Assembly: GCF_026745355.1 (NCBI RefSeq)
Contig: NC_079209.1
Coordinates: 39,003,505 to 39,067,504, forward strand
Source of the DNA: Beta vulgaris subsp. vulgaris
Taxonomy: Eukaryota > Streptophyta > Magnoliopsida > Caryophyllales > Amaranthaceae
Length of the DNA: 64,000 nt
Direction: 5' to 3'
The translations under genes were made by a program, and so were the position numbers. Shown here piece by piece: positions 19,683-30,740 of the stretch. Positions within the stretch are counted from its first letter, which is position 1. Each line of letters begins with the position of its first letter. A model generated the notes under the pieces. That model had not been told where the DNA came from. It saw only the letters and a list, made by a program, of their open reading frames with translations, and searched no databases.

Positions 19683-22390
19683 ACAAATTGTTAGTCCAAT
19701 ACTTAGTTTGCATCTTTGTTTCTTTGTCATCATCAAAACTAGGGTTCAAGAGGATTGATGACGCTAATTATGGTAAATGGAAATCTAAAGAAGATCAATT
19801 TCTTCGGTATTATGAGCCCACCACCCTTCTTGCCAAAGATATTATCCACTTTAGGTCTTTCTCTCCACCGATTAACTACTTCTTCTTTATATTCCATTTA
19901 CTAATTGTTTTCTAATCTATGCTATATTTTTCGGCTACTAAATAAATTGTATGGTAGTTAACAAATGTGGTTACAACATATTATTTGCCACGAATGCTAC
20001 CTAATTTCCTAAAAAGTATTACTTGTTTGTGGATTTAGTTATCATATGTCCAAGTAACCTGAGGTATCTATCGAATGTGTTTTAGTTTGGACCATGTGAT
20101 GCATGGTTAGCGATTTGCTGATTTAGGGAATATAGGAATGTAATCTCTTGAAAGCAGCTTCTCACGAATGATTCCTTATTCCTCCGGCGTCGTCGTGTAT
20201 GGATGGGTGCCCTCTCTGGCTTCGCTTCTCTACTTCTTTATCCTCTAACTCAGGTATTTCTCTCTGTCTCCCTTATTCTTCTTACTAGCCTTACATGCAC
20301 GTGATGCGTGCGAAAATATTTAGAAAGTTCAATTAATTGTACAGTTACATCTAATCTCCTGAAATAATATATAAGAAGATTATAAAAAGGAAGAAGAAAA
20401 AGATTCGATAATTTGTTTACAATGCTTTGTTTTTTCTATAAAAAAAGTAACAATAAAAATTGCAATGTTGTGTGTAATACAATCATGGAGAAAAAGTTGT
20501 GCCATTACATTAGGAATTTTTAGAAAAATAATCAAAGTTGATAATGTTGATGTTAAAGTTAATGTTTTGATATTTGCAATTTTTCTAAACTATTTTGCTT
20601 TTTAGTAGGTTGAAATATTATTATTATGGTGATTTCGTGTCCCTCCTCCACTATTCCCTTGTATGGTAGAGTTTTCATTTTGGGAGAGCGTAAAATCCTT
20701 CCTTTTTTATTATATAATAAAGATTTTGATACTCCCTTCATTGTTTAAAGATACTCACTTGTGTTTTACGTTGACTCCAATGCGCTAAGTTGCCTATTTG
20801 TAAAAAATTATGAAGAATAAAAATAAATATATACATTGCCATGAATTCAATAAAACATCTCTTAATCATTTCATTGACATATATTAGTGATCACATACGA
20901 AAGAATTTTCACCACTTGAATAGTCAATGTAAAGATCTTTAAAAAAAAGAAAGAATATGATAAAAATCTTTACAACATATTGTCACCTTTTATTACTTTT
21001 TCTGTTTTCTTTTAGTTGTACCCAAAGCGTACGACACAAATATCAAGGAGAAATATCAGGAGTGTGAATCAACAAAACAACCCATATGATGTTTGGTTAA
21101 GTCAAAGAGATAAATTTGTTAAAAAATACACATTCTACAATTATATCAAGGAGAAAAGATTAGGAGTGAGAGTTTAGTATTTTTGTTAGAAAGCATTATT
21201 AATATTCTACACTTATATGAATGATACAATAACAAAACTAGAACTTCTTATATCCAACCCAACAACACCTAATAAGTCAATCAAATACTTTCCTCATTAA
21301 AAAAGTCCTCACTGCATACCATAAATAATAAATTTAACCTTACACGCATACACCTCCTCCAACTCAATAATTGACTTATCAGAGGGAGCATCAACTTATA
21401 TTCACAACACCCTTCAAGCAATTTAGGTAACCTGATTCAGTAACCTGATCTCCATGACTCTAGTAGACCATTACCAATCAACACTAATAGTCCAAAAAAT
21501 AAACCCTAACCTTACACCAAAGATCGACAGAAAAAAAAATACCAACAAAAACCAACATCATGCTTTATTGGTTTCAATATGAAGCATAACTCAATTTCTT
21601 ATCTCTATTTGTGAGCAACCAGAAGCAGTTTAGGTCTCTCTTTCCTCTCTTTCTTTCATTCAAACCTTCAAACGTCAGAATTTATCTTATAAAAGTCTTC
21701 CCTTTCTGTTGCACCTTCTTTTCTCATATCTCTTTCACTTAAAAACACCTACCAAAATGAATAAGCAAGAAATCCAACAAATGCAGGTATTTATTTTCAT
21801 TTGTTACATGTATTGTTTTTAATATAGTACTTCATTTTTTGTACTATTGTCTTGCTCAAAACTAAAAAACTTTGCATGAGTAATTTTTTGTTATGTTTTT
21901 AGAGCTATGTTCTTAGAGTAATTTACACTAGGATGGGTGCAAGAGTATAGTGAAGAAGATACCTTTTGCTTGGCCTGGTTCGACACAATGATTTTATTCC
22001 TCACCGAGATCTACTGCAATAAAAATTATGGTAGAGGAATTGAACAAGATGATGATAGCTTGCATCGTGTGTATTATAATTTTCGTTTCAAAATTACACT
22101 GAAACAAAAAAGAGGAGATACATTAGAAGACAATAGCAATTCTTTCTGCCATATTTTACACGAAACCGAAAAAAGAAAGAGAAGGAATATGAGAGAATAT
22201 TGTAGTATAGAAAGCAAATGAAAGATGAAGATGAAGCCGAAAAGGGGTGAAATGTAGGGGATTTTCCTTTATAGTTTGTTATACAATGAGTTGATGATAT
22301 GGTTTGGAACTTATGCATTTTGAATTGAACGGTTTCTTCTTTATATGTTTTCTTTTTCCGCTAATTTCAAGTAGTTAGTTATCCTCTTTA
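19683..22390. other. Unassigned AT-rich sequence
   Basis: No protein family was recognised on either strand. Small frames that look slightly gene-like are 19,740-19,915 (KRIDDANYGKWKSKEDQF), 20,190-20,270 (WMGALSGFASLLYFFIL, then CAG|GTATTT) and 21,937-22,221 (EYSEEDTFCLAWFDT). None is supported by similarity or by linked splice sites. Most of the remainder (20,290-21,600) is low-complexity A/T sequence. Confidence 0.4.
21757..21786 (+). other. Possible first coding exon with promoter (orphan)
   Basis: A TATA-like box (CTTATAAAAG, about 21,687-21,696) is followed by a pyrimidine-rich leader. An ATG at 21,757 opens MNKQEIQQMQ and ends in a splice donor CAG|GTATTT. This is what a plant first exon looks like, but no downstream exon keeps the frame for more than a few codons. 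It may be a remnant or chance. Confidence 0.2.
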
Positions 22391-22599
22391 TTTTGTTTTT
22401 CTATTTTATTAGATATAATTTGATTTATTTATTTAATAGGGGTAAAATAGGAGTTTTATTTTTTGGTGTCCTACCCCTCTTGACATATAGAATAGAGATT
22501 CTTGATAATTGGCTTGCGCGCCCAGTGGGGCTATTCTGCCTAGTCGACCTAGCGAAAACACTTTTGCAATCTTTTTTTAATATCGTTCCACCTACAACA

Positions 22600-23730
22600 A
22601 ACAACACGCCAAAGTGAGTAAAATCACTCAAAAAGATGAAACAAAGATTAAAAAAATCAAAATAAAATGTAAAGAAAAGAAAAAATAAGTAAAAGCTTGG
22701 GTTGCCTCCTGAGAAGTGCAAATTTAAGGTCTTGTATGAGCGTTTAAGATTAGTGGACCACTCATAATATATTGTTAAATGCTCTAAGAAGTTTATCTTA
22801 TGTTCCTGCAAACATCCCAGAGCATATTATATAAGAGTGAAAAGGAAAAATGAAAAAAAAATTAGTACCTAAAAAATTATTAAAACTACAAAAAGAAAAA
22901 TCAAACGAAAATTTATATTTACAAGAATAAGAAAAAGAAAAATTGTTAGTCTTTTTATATGACTCAAAAGAAGGAAAATAAACTAGTTCTACATTATTTA
23001 CATTGTCATGATAGTCATTCAAAAGGAGAGAAAGAAGGAACGATGGAGGATATAATATAGTCGAAGAAAGAATAAGATCAAGTTTTTTAGAGACAAACAG
23101 TAGGTGAAACTAACAAAGACTCATGCATTATCTCACTCTCAATTTTAGACTCATAAGCAGATGAAAAGTTTATCGAAGAAGTGTGAGAATCTTCACTGAT
23201 CTCAACTATGGATTCATCGACATAAAGAGAGTCCTCACCAACTTCACCAATTACACCCTTACCTTCTACCAAATTATCAAGAGTTATATCAATGCCTTTC
23301 TCTTCCGAAGTATAATTTTCAGAGCATCATCAAGGATCACCTGTTGGTTAGTAGATTGCTACACAACAAGAAATCCAGTAGATTTTGCTATGTTTTGAAT
23401 ATCATGAGCTGATTCTTTTAAATCCTCATGTTGTTTAACAATATACTCTTTCATCATGTTAAAAAGTTCCAGATGCTCTAAAGTTTCGGGTTGAAAATAA
23501 TTATTCACTTCAGGTTGTTAACATTGGGTATAATCAGGCACATAAGACTCATTGGGGGTAATGAGAATATTCATAGGAATTCATGCATATATTTTGCGAG
23601 TTTTGACAATCATATGATGCATCATAAACATAATCATTCGCATTATAATATCCCAAATAATCATACTACCCTTGATAATTTGAAAAAACATCCCCCTCTG
23701 AACAATAATTATTCCACTCCATGACAACAC
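22600..23730 (-). mobile_element. Possible internal fragment of an Athila-like or large non-autonomous LTR element
   Basis: The minus strand around 22,700 reads AGGAGGCAACCCAAGC, a phrase familiar from internal regions of Athila-type plant elements. From 23,720 leftward a frame begins MEWNNYCSEGDVFSNYQG and continues, with stops, YDYLGYYNANDYVYDASYDC. The stretch 23,272-23,087 is acidic (GEVGEDSLYVDESIVEISED). The direction agrees with the Athila-like LTR at 27,930-29,322, so both may be parts of one minus-strand element split by later insertions. This link is inference from recalled motifs and orientation. Confidence 0.35.
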
Positions 23731-23792
23731 ACTAGATAGAAGAATAAAAAAAATTCACAAAGTGAAAGAAAAGAAAAAAATATATATATATT

Positions 23793-24199
23793 GGTTCCAG
23801 TGAGAACCCTCTTATGGTGAGAACCGTCAGAACCACTTAAAATGAGCAAAAACTTCTTAGAAGGAGCAAAAAAAAGTAACAAATGAGCAGAAACATAAAA
23901 TGAGTAGAAAACATCAAGTTATAAAAAACATAAAACGTACAAAAATGTAAAAAAAGAAAAACGTAAAATGAGCATAAAAAAGTTCAATGAGAAAAAAAGA
24001 AGTAAAATGAGCAAAATGTAAAATGAGCAAAAAGGTTGATAAATGAGCACAAAATTGTTAAAAAAGCAAAACCATAAAATAAGTGAAACAAAAAATGAGC
24101 AAAAATGTTATGAAATGATCAAAATCTTCATAAAATGAGGAAAAATGAGTGGTTCTCAGGGTTCTCACCATAAAGGTGGTTCTCATATGAACTTAAACC
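23793..24199. mobile_element. Miniature inverted-repeat element, 407 bp
   Basis: The left end (GGTTCCAGTGAGAACC, then TTATGGTGAGAACCGTCAG and AACCACT) is mirrored at the right end. There the inverse strand reads GGTTTAAGTTCATATGAGAA, TTATGGTGAGAACCCTGAG and AACCACT. TATATATAT flanks both sides (23,781-23,791 and 24,200-24,209) and may be a 9-bp target duplication, although the AT repeat makes this uncertain. The core is built of degenerate AAAATGAGCAAAA units. Long imperfect inverted ends plus a 9-bp duplication suggest a Mutator-type non-autonomous element. Confidence 0.6.
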
Positions 24200-25270
24200 T
24201 ATATATATATACTAGTTTTCCACCCGTGCAAAAATGCACGGGAAGTTAATTTTTTTGATTTAATTTTTTATATCAAATAAGAATGTGTATATATTATGTT
24301 ATACATGGTAAAACACTGCAAGTTTGCATGTAGCATTTATTGAAGAGGAAACACGAAAAAACCCTTTTATCTCAACGAAGTGAATGAACATCACAAATGA
24401 ATTATTAAATGACAATAATAATAAGAGTGTTTTAAAAACATTTTGAACCACGTCTTTGTACTATTATTTGTGGTAATATTGAGTTTTCACGTTCTTTATC
24501 AGCTATTAATGTTTTTCAAACCCTTTTTGCTAATAACTCTTGATATGACAATATATATTTAAAATTATATAATACGTCCCTTGAAATCATGGTGTATCTA
24601 TATTTATATAAATATGTAATGAAATAGTATAAACATAAAAGTAGAGCAGGCAACCAGCAAGTTGGGCTGACAATCAGTTCAAGTTTGGTTGGATTTGCTT
24701 TCGGATTTACTACACATTTGATAAACAGGTTGAAATACTCAACTATGACCCGACCTATTTGATAAGCGAATTACCCGTTGAACCCATTTAATCATAATTA
24801 GTATTATACAAAATATTAATTATTTTCTTAAAAGTATATATGAGAGAGTTCACTGTTGAAAGTATCATGTTTAATATTTCTTATAATAATTGTGACCAAT
24901 TTTAGCAATATTTACTTTTTTAACCAAATTTTAGATTTATCAATATATTTTTCGAGAATTTTCTACATATATGTAAGTTAATAAAGTCAAAGCATGTCAA
25001 TTTCGAGTCGAAAATGTCAACCTCAACCTACCTGTTTAATCAATGGGTTATAAAATCGGTCAAAGTTCCAATCCTAACCTGCTTATTTTGGGTTAGGTTC
25101 GGGTCGTATTTCGTATTGAGTTAGCTTTTGCAAACCCTACATAAAGTAATGACATTATAATTTACACTGTATAGTTAATGTAAATTAATAAAGAAATTAA
25201 AGAGAAAATACATTTTTCAATTTAGTTTATTAAAAAAATAACATGTAACTCATGTTATCAAATAGACAAT
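24200..25270. repeat. AT-rich repeats with first copy of a local duplication
   Basis: Positions 24,499-24,816 are repeated at 25,350-25,663 with few changes. Shared phrases include AATAACTCTTGATATGACAA and CATAAAAGTAGAG. Just before, at 24,227, a palindrome-like CCCGTGCAAAAATGCACGGG occurs. No gene is visible. Confidence 0.6.
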
Positions 25271-25756
25271 AAATTTCATGTATATTGTAATATATATTGT
25301 AATGTATAAATTTTTCTTAATATATACCTAAGAAATGAATATAGAAATATCAGTTATTAATGTTCATCAAACCCTTTTTGCTAATAACTCTTGATATGAC
25401 AATATATATTTAAAATTATATAATACGTCCCTTGAAATCATGGTATATATATATATTTATATAAATATGTAATGAAATAGTATAAACATAAAAGTAGAGT
25501 AGGCAACCAATTTGGGCTGGCAATCAGTTCAGGTTTGGTTGGATTTGCATTCGGGTTTACTAAACATTTAATAAACAGGTTGAAATATTCAACCCTGACC
25601 CGACCTATTTGATAAACGAATTACCCGTTTAACCCATTTAATCATAATTATTATTATACAAAAATTTCATGTATATTGTAATTATAAATGAAATATATAT
25701 TGTAATGTATACATTTTTTTTCTAATATATACCTAAGAAATGAATATAGAAATATC
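25271..25756. repeat. Second copy of the local duplication
   Basis: Positions 25,350-25,663 repeat 24,499-24,816. They are followed by 25,663-25,756, which repeats 25,271-25,350 (TTTCATGTATATTGTAAT through GAATATAGAAATATC). The arrangement is A, spacer, B, A', B', so the unit was duplicated in tandem and the second copy has lost the spacer of about 450 bp that lies between A and B in the first copy. Confidence 0.65.
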
Positions 25757-25943
25757 CTACACGATATTATGATCTTGTAATGAGAATCGTATAAATTAAA
25801 ATGGGTTTAACCTTAAACAAAATAACTAAATGGGCTTGTTATCTAAAATGATATAATATTGTATTAAGATTTAAGAATAGTCTAAAATTGGCTTATAACC
25901 CGTGCGATGCACTATACTGAAATATAAATTATCTATAATAATC

Positions 25944-25944
<1 letters not shown>

Positions 25945-26036
<92 letters not shown>
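25945..26036. repeat. (ATT)n microsatellite
   Basis: About 30 perfect ATT units form a simple repeat directly next to the left end of a Tourist-like element. In one frame it would encode a poly-asparagine run, which is not a gene. Confidence 0.98.
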
Positions 26037-26041
26037 ATTAA

Positions 26042-26279
26042 GGGCCTGTTCTCTTCGGCATAAAACAGCTGAACTGAACTGAATTGAATTGAACTGAACT
26101 GAACTGAATTGAACTAAACTGAATTGATCTGAACTGAACTGAACTGAATTGAACTGAACAGAACTGAAATGAATAGTGATATGTGAGAGTAAAAGTATTG
26201 TCAAGAGCTGAACTGAACGGAATTGGTCTGAACTGAATTGAACTGAACTGAACTGAAAATAAGCTGGGGAGAACAGGCC
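26042..26279. mobile_element. Tourist-like (PIF/Harbinger) miniature element with pentamer core
   Basis: The ends are GGGCCTGTTCTC on the left and the inverse of GGCCTGTTCTCC on the right. A TAA trinucleotide flanks each side (26,039-26,041 and 26,280-26,282), the duplication type of PIF/Harbinger elements. The 238-bp interior is mostly imperfect (GAACT)n/(CTGAA)n repeats. No coding capacity is present. Confidence 0.7.
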
Positions 26280-26282
26280 TAA

Positions 26283-27907
26283 ATGGTACTAAGTTAATAG
26301 CACATACATTGCTTAGGTTAATTTAATTAACTTTGAGTAACATTTAGTGGTCAAACTTGTTCAAACTCGCTCTAAGCTCATATAAATTTTCTTACAATGA
26401 ATCTAATTGTTTATATCAATATTGTTACATATTAAAAAAATATCTATTCCCCCATAGATAGCATGGTTTTCATTTGCGGGTCAGCAAAATATGTGCTGAT
26501 AATTAATATTAATAACATATAGTATCTAAGAAAAAATATGAAAACCCAAAATATTTCAATTTAGAAATTGAATATTTTGTGATATTTACATTAAATCATG
26601 AAGTGATCATACACAACTAAATATTGAAATAATTTAAGAAAGATATAAATGAGAAATAAAAGATTAGATGGCTTTTAAAATTTGTTACTATTGACTTGCG
26701 AAATAATTTACATCTTGACTATTTGAGAAATAATTTATATTAAGATTATCTGGACGTGCATAATGCACATGGATTTTTTTTAGTTCTCAAATAGTTTTTT
26801 TAAATTCCAAAATTATTGGAATGACTACATTTAAAATTGAAAGATTATAAATTGTAAATTTATATTTCATGATATAATCTTTTCATTAGGGCTATCAAAA
26901 TTAAAGTTGATCCAATATGATAACCTGTCTCGAATCTAACTTGAAAATTTCGGATTTGGGTTAAAATTTTCGACCTGAAAAAAAAGATGGGTCAGCCCAA
27001 CCCGACCAGAAAAATAATGGGTTAGGTTCAGGTTGAATTTTTGAACCTCAAAACAATCAGAATAATCTGACTTTGAAGTGGGGTCAAATTCAAGGCAGGC
27101 CAACCTATGTTTATCTAACTTGTATTAGACCAAACTCGTTTCTTTAATATTCTAAATTTGATTAAGTTGGCATTTGAATTCAAGACTCACTCAATATGTT
27201 GAATGATTGCAATGATTAAATTTTAAATCAGGTCATTTTGGGTTGGTTTCGGCTCAACCTGAAATCGAAAAGGTCGGGTTCAAATTCTAATTTTCGACCT
27301 AAAATCAGAATCAAGTCAAGTTTGGATTAGGGGTAAGTGATCCGAAATAGAAATCAGGTGAACTTGAAATTAATTCAACTCGAACTTATTGCTACCCTAC
27401 ATTATTAATATAGACAAACGACACGTAAAGATAATTATTGTATACTACAATAATATCTAATAATAATGTACTCTACTGGAGTAATAATTAACAATATAAA
27501 AGTTGTGAAAATTATCAATCCTGCAACTCCAAAATAAATTGTCTACATTATAAATCAAATCTACGACTACGGTTAAGTTAAATAAATGGTAATGTAAAAT
27601 GGTAAGTTATATCAATATTAACATTGTTTATTATTAGTTAGCAACTTTGCCGGAATTATACACGAACTAATATGATTGTAAAGTACTTTCATTTGCTGAG
27701 TGAAACTTACCAAATTTATGAGATTGTAATTGATCCATTTTACACGTGGTACTAAAAAAATGAGATTAAGTATAGTGATGACATGTGGCGAAATGAGTAA
27801 TATCTTGACACATAGGCAAATTTTTCTAGCTTTATATATATATATAGATATATATATATACAGTTTACTTTCACCAACAACAAAAGCTAAATAAAACAAT
27901 ACTGTAT
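26283..27907. other. AT-rich non-coding sequence
   Basis: No gene was found. Scattered phrases related to GGGTTGACCCGACC-type words (about 26,930-27,370) resemble the wording in the duplicated block at 24,499-25,663. At 26,755 a GTGCATAATGCAC motif occurs. Short TA repeats lie at about 27,834-27,861. Confidence 0.4.
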
Positions 27908-27908
27908 C

Positions 27909-27925
27909 CCCGACAACGGCGCCAA
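27909..27925 (-). promoter_or_regulatory. Athila-like primer-binding site
   Basis: On the minus strand the sequence TTTTGGCGCCGTTGTCGGGG follows the LTR end, 4 bp inside it. TGGCGCCGTTGTCGGGGA is the usual primer-binding site of the Athila lineage. It shows that the LTR to its right is the 5' LTR of a minus-strand element. Confidence 0.8.
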
Positions 27926-27929
27926 AATT

Positions 27930-29275
27930 TGATAGGATGTCGTATACATGTCAAAAATAATTCGTACAAAACTTTCTAACAATGTAGTAGGGTAAGTGGG
28001 ATCGAATCCACAAAGAGATGGTCGTTTTAATCTAGCTTTTAAATTTAGGAAAACTAAACAAGATTAGAGTTGTGAGAGTTAAAGTTCTAAACTAATCAAA
28101 TTACGAATATCAAACTAAAAAGGATCTAGGGTAGTGGTTCACCATGTTCATATATATTATCTATCAAAATATCATCAATAGTTCAATTAATCAGATATCT
28201 ACAGTACAGGTTAATCCTACAATCGGGTCTTAACGGTTTCAAATCAACATATGCAATACGGTCGCTGACATAACAGATTTGCTAATTTTAGGCAAGCCTC
28301 TAAAAGTAAGATCTTGGTCAATACAAACAATTATTAGCAATATTTCATCAGACAATTGATCAGATTGCAATTAACAATCAAAACACTAATCAATTAGAGA
28401 TAACAATAACTAATCAAACCATAAATAAATATCAACAAGAATCATAGCATATAATTAAGCATGGATTCCCAAACCCTTGAAATAAAAACTACTCAATCAT
28501 GAAATAAATAACAAAATCTAAATCTACAAAGAAAAACATAATCAAAGAAATCAATGAATGAAAATATATGAAGATCATAAAATTATGAATTAATGATGAA
28601 GAATAACAATTCGGGTTTACAAAAAAAACTAGAGACGAAATGGAAGAAGAAAGCTAAACTAAAACCTAGAATAAAGAAATAACGTGAAAGGGAGGAGGAG
28701 AGAGAGGAAGAGTTAAAACCTAATATCATTAATACTAGGTAACCTAATATGACTAGGAAAGTAAGTTATAAAAATAAGGAAAGTAGAAATATCATTAAAT
28801 GGGCGGAATTAGTGATCCACGCGTACGATAACAGATGTCCAACTTCAAAAAGGCATAACTTCTTGGCTAGAACTCTCCTCGGGGCGTGCCACCTATCGTT
28901 GGAATGCTCTTCAAGTATAGTTTCCAAATCTGATTGAATTATTTTATTCTAAGAAGCAAATCAAAATTTATGATCAGAATAGTAGACGTGACTCCTTTTT
29001 ACATTTCTTCTAATGATTATTCGCTTTGTTTTCGCTCAAACTCGTACTATGACATATCCATACGATGCTTAATTATGCATTACTGCTTCTTTCCAAGTGC
29101 TCCTAATCCTCAACATTAGCTAATCATACTCCAAATACGTCCTTAATGCTTGGAATTCATCAAAAACAAGAAAACATATCAAATAGGAGTAGAAAAACAT
29201 AAGTTAAGAATATAACGCAACAATGAACCTAAATATGAATCTAAATGCTCTAAAATGCAACCTAAAATTAACCTG

Positions 29276-29315
<40 letters not shown>

Positions 29316-29322
29316 CTTATCA
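27930..29322 (-). repeat. Athila-like 5' LTR
   Basis: The 1,393-bp block starts TGATAGGATG and ends GACTTATCA in the plus direction. Inside it has GTGGGATCGAATCCACAAAG, a phrase seen in many plant Athila-type LTRs, about 85 bp from the primer-binding side. A (TA)n run (about 29,277-29,313) lies just inside the outer end. No second copy of this LTR exists in the window, so the element is incomplete or its partner has been lost. Confidence 0.65.
29277..29313. repeat. (TA)n microsatellite
   Basis: About 17 TA units lie near the outer terminus of the Athila-like LTR. The run is a simple repeat that separates the last nine bases of the LTR from its body. Confidence 0.95.
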
Positions 29323-29543
29323 CTCCACAAAATAAATTCCGATCCCTTCCGTACACATCTCATAAAATCCAATATATCCATTTCCCTCCACAAAAATAAA
29401 TTTCCTCTCCTTTTGGCAAGAGTTTCGAACAAATTTAAAAGATCTTTTAAAAAAAATCTATTTCGAAAATATGTTTTCTCCTTCATTTTCATTTCTTAAC
29501 CTATCCAGTTTTTGAGTGAATCCTAATTCAATGTGTCCTTAGC

Positions 29544-30740
29544 TTGTCAAATAGGGTCATCGAGAAAACATATCTTATAGCTCGTTCACATACGCGAAAG
29601 TCTAGATCTGTTCAAGTAGCTGAAACATTGTTAATTGTTGAAGCAAGTATGGGTGAAGAAAAGGTTACTGAGCTGACCAAAGTCATCGAACGAATGGCTA
29701 AGAAGTTGGAGGAGGTCACTCTCCGTGTGCACCAAGTTTAAATTGGTGAAAATATTATTCACCAAACAAATGGAAAATGTTGCTCAAAAAGTCACCAATA
29801 TATAGTCCTACTTCGATTTGGATGAGACCAATAAATTCAAGAAGAAGATGCCTGAAAAATTTTCCACGAGTGACTTTCCTAAGTTAAAACCTGCTGGCAA
29901 TCCCAAGTACCACTTGAGGAACTTCAAGGCCACTATGATCATTAAGTCTGTGGACCCTGAACTTTATCCAAAGGTATTCCCGATGTCGTTGGACCGTGCC
30001 TGTCAAAACTGGTTCTACTCCCAAGACCCCAAAAATGTTGAAACATGGGATGATATCACTAGAGAGTTCATGAAGCAATATGAACATAACACTTTAATCC
30101 AAACCTTACTAAGGGACTTGGAAGTACTGAAGCAGGATAGCAATGAAGGCGTTATCACCTACCTTAATAGGTGGAGGAAAAAGTATGCTTAGATGATCTT
30201 TAGGCCTGTCGACAAGGACCTCGTCCGCATCTTCGTCAACAACTTGTTACCTAAGTACAAGACTCATCTCAAGTATTTGAGTATCGATAATTTCATTAAG
30301 CTATACGACATAGGTGTGCAAATCGAAGATGACTTGTTAAAAAACGCTCAAAATGACAATCATTATAAGCGCAATAACAACAAAAAGAAGAATGATTATG
30401 GATCCACTTCTAAAGGTGGAGAGGTGAACCTTCTTGAGGCACCACAGAGACCCTTCCAAAAAACTGTAAGTAGGACATTCACTCTAATAGGCATATCGTA
30501 TGCTACCGCTTTTGATCACCTCAATTCAAAGGGCGCTCTGTTTCCCATCGGACTAACTCCATATCTAGAAGACAGTAAAAAAAGAGCTAATTGAGATAAG
30601 AATGCAAACTGCAAATACCATAGAGCGAATGGTCACAAAATAGAGAATCAGTACACGTTGAAACATGTTATACAAGATATGATTGATGAAGGTATACTCC
30701 CCATTCCTCTAGCGGGGAAGAAGCCTAATAATTAAGATGT
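29544..30740 (+). pseudogene. G3 Tat-type Gypsy gag
   Basis: An N-terminal coiled coil (EKVTELTKVIERMAKKLEEV, 29,544-29,741) precedes the gag core at 29,818-30,192. The core reads PEKFSTSDFPKLKPAGNPKY, KVFPMSLDRACQNWFYSQDP and TLLRDLEVLKQDSNEGV. It continues past a stop (30,190) to LVRIFVNNLLPKYKTHL. A degenerate zinc knuckle lies near 30,610-30,670 (CKYHRANGHKIENQ) with its last cysteine lost. Stops and frameshifts show decay. No LTR or primer-binding site of this plus-strand element is visible upstream, so its 5' end is missing. Confidence 0.8.

Noticed and set aside
22500..22560. GC-rich patch (GCGCGCCCAGTGGGGC), considered as tRNA
   Set aside because: No cloverleaf arms or T-loop consensus could be drawn.
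23800..24180. AAAATGAGCAAAA array, considered as CRISPR-like array
   Set aside because: This is a plant genome; the units are degenerate and contiguous without unique spacers.
25929..26204. Minus-strand ORF with VQFSS repeats and poly-asparagine
   Set aside because: It is a translation of the Tourist-like pentamer array and the ATT microsatellite.
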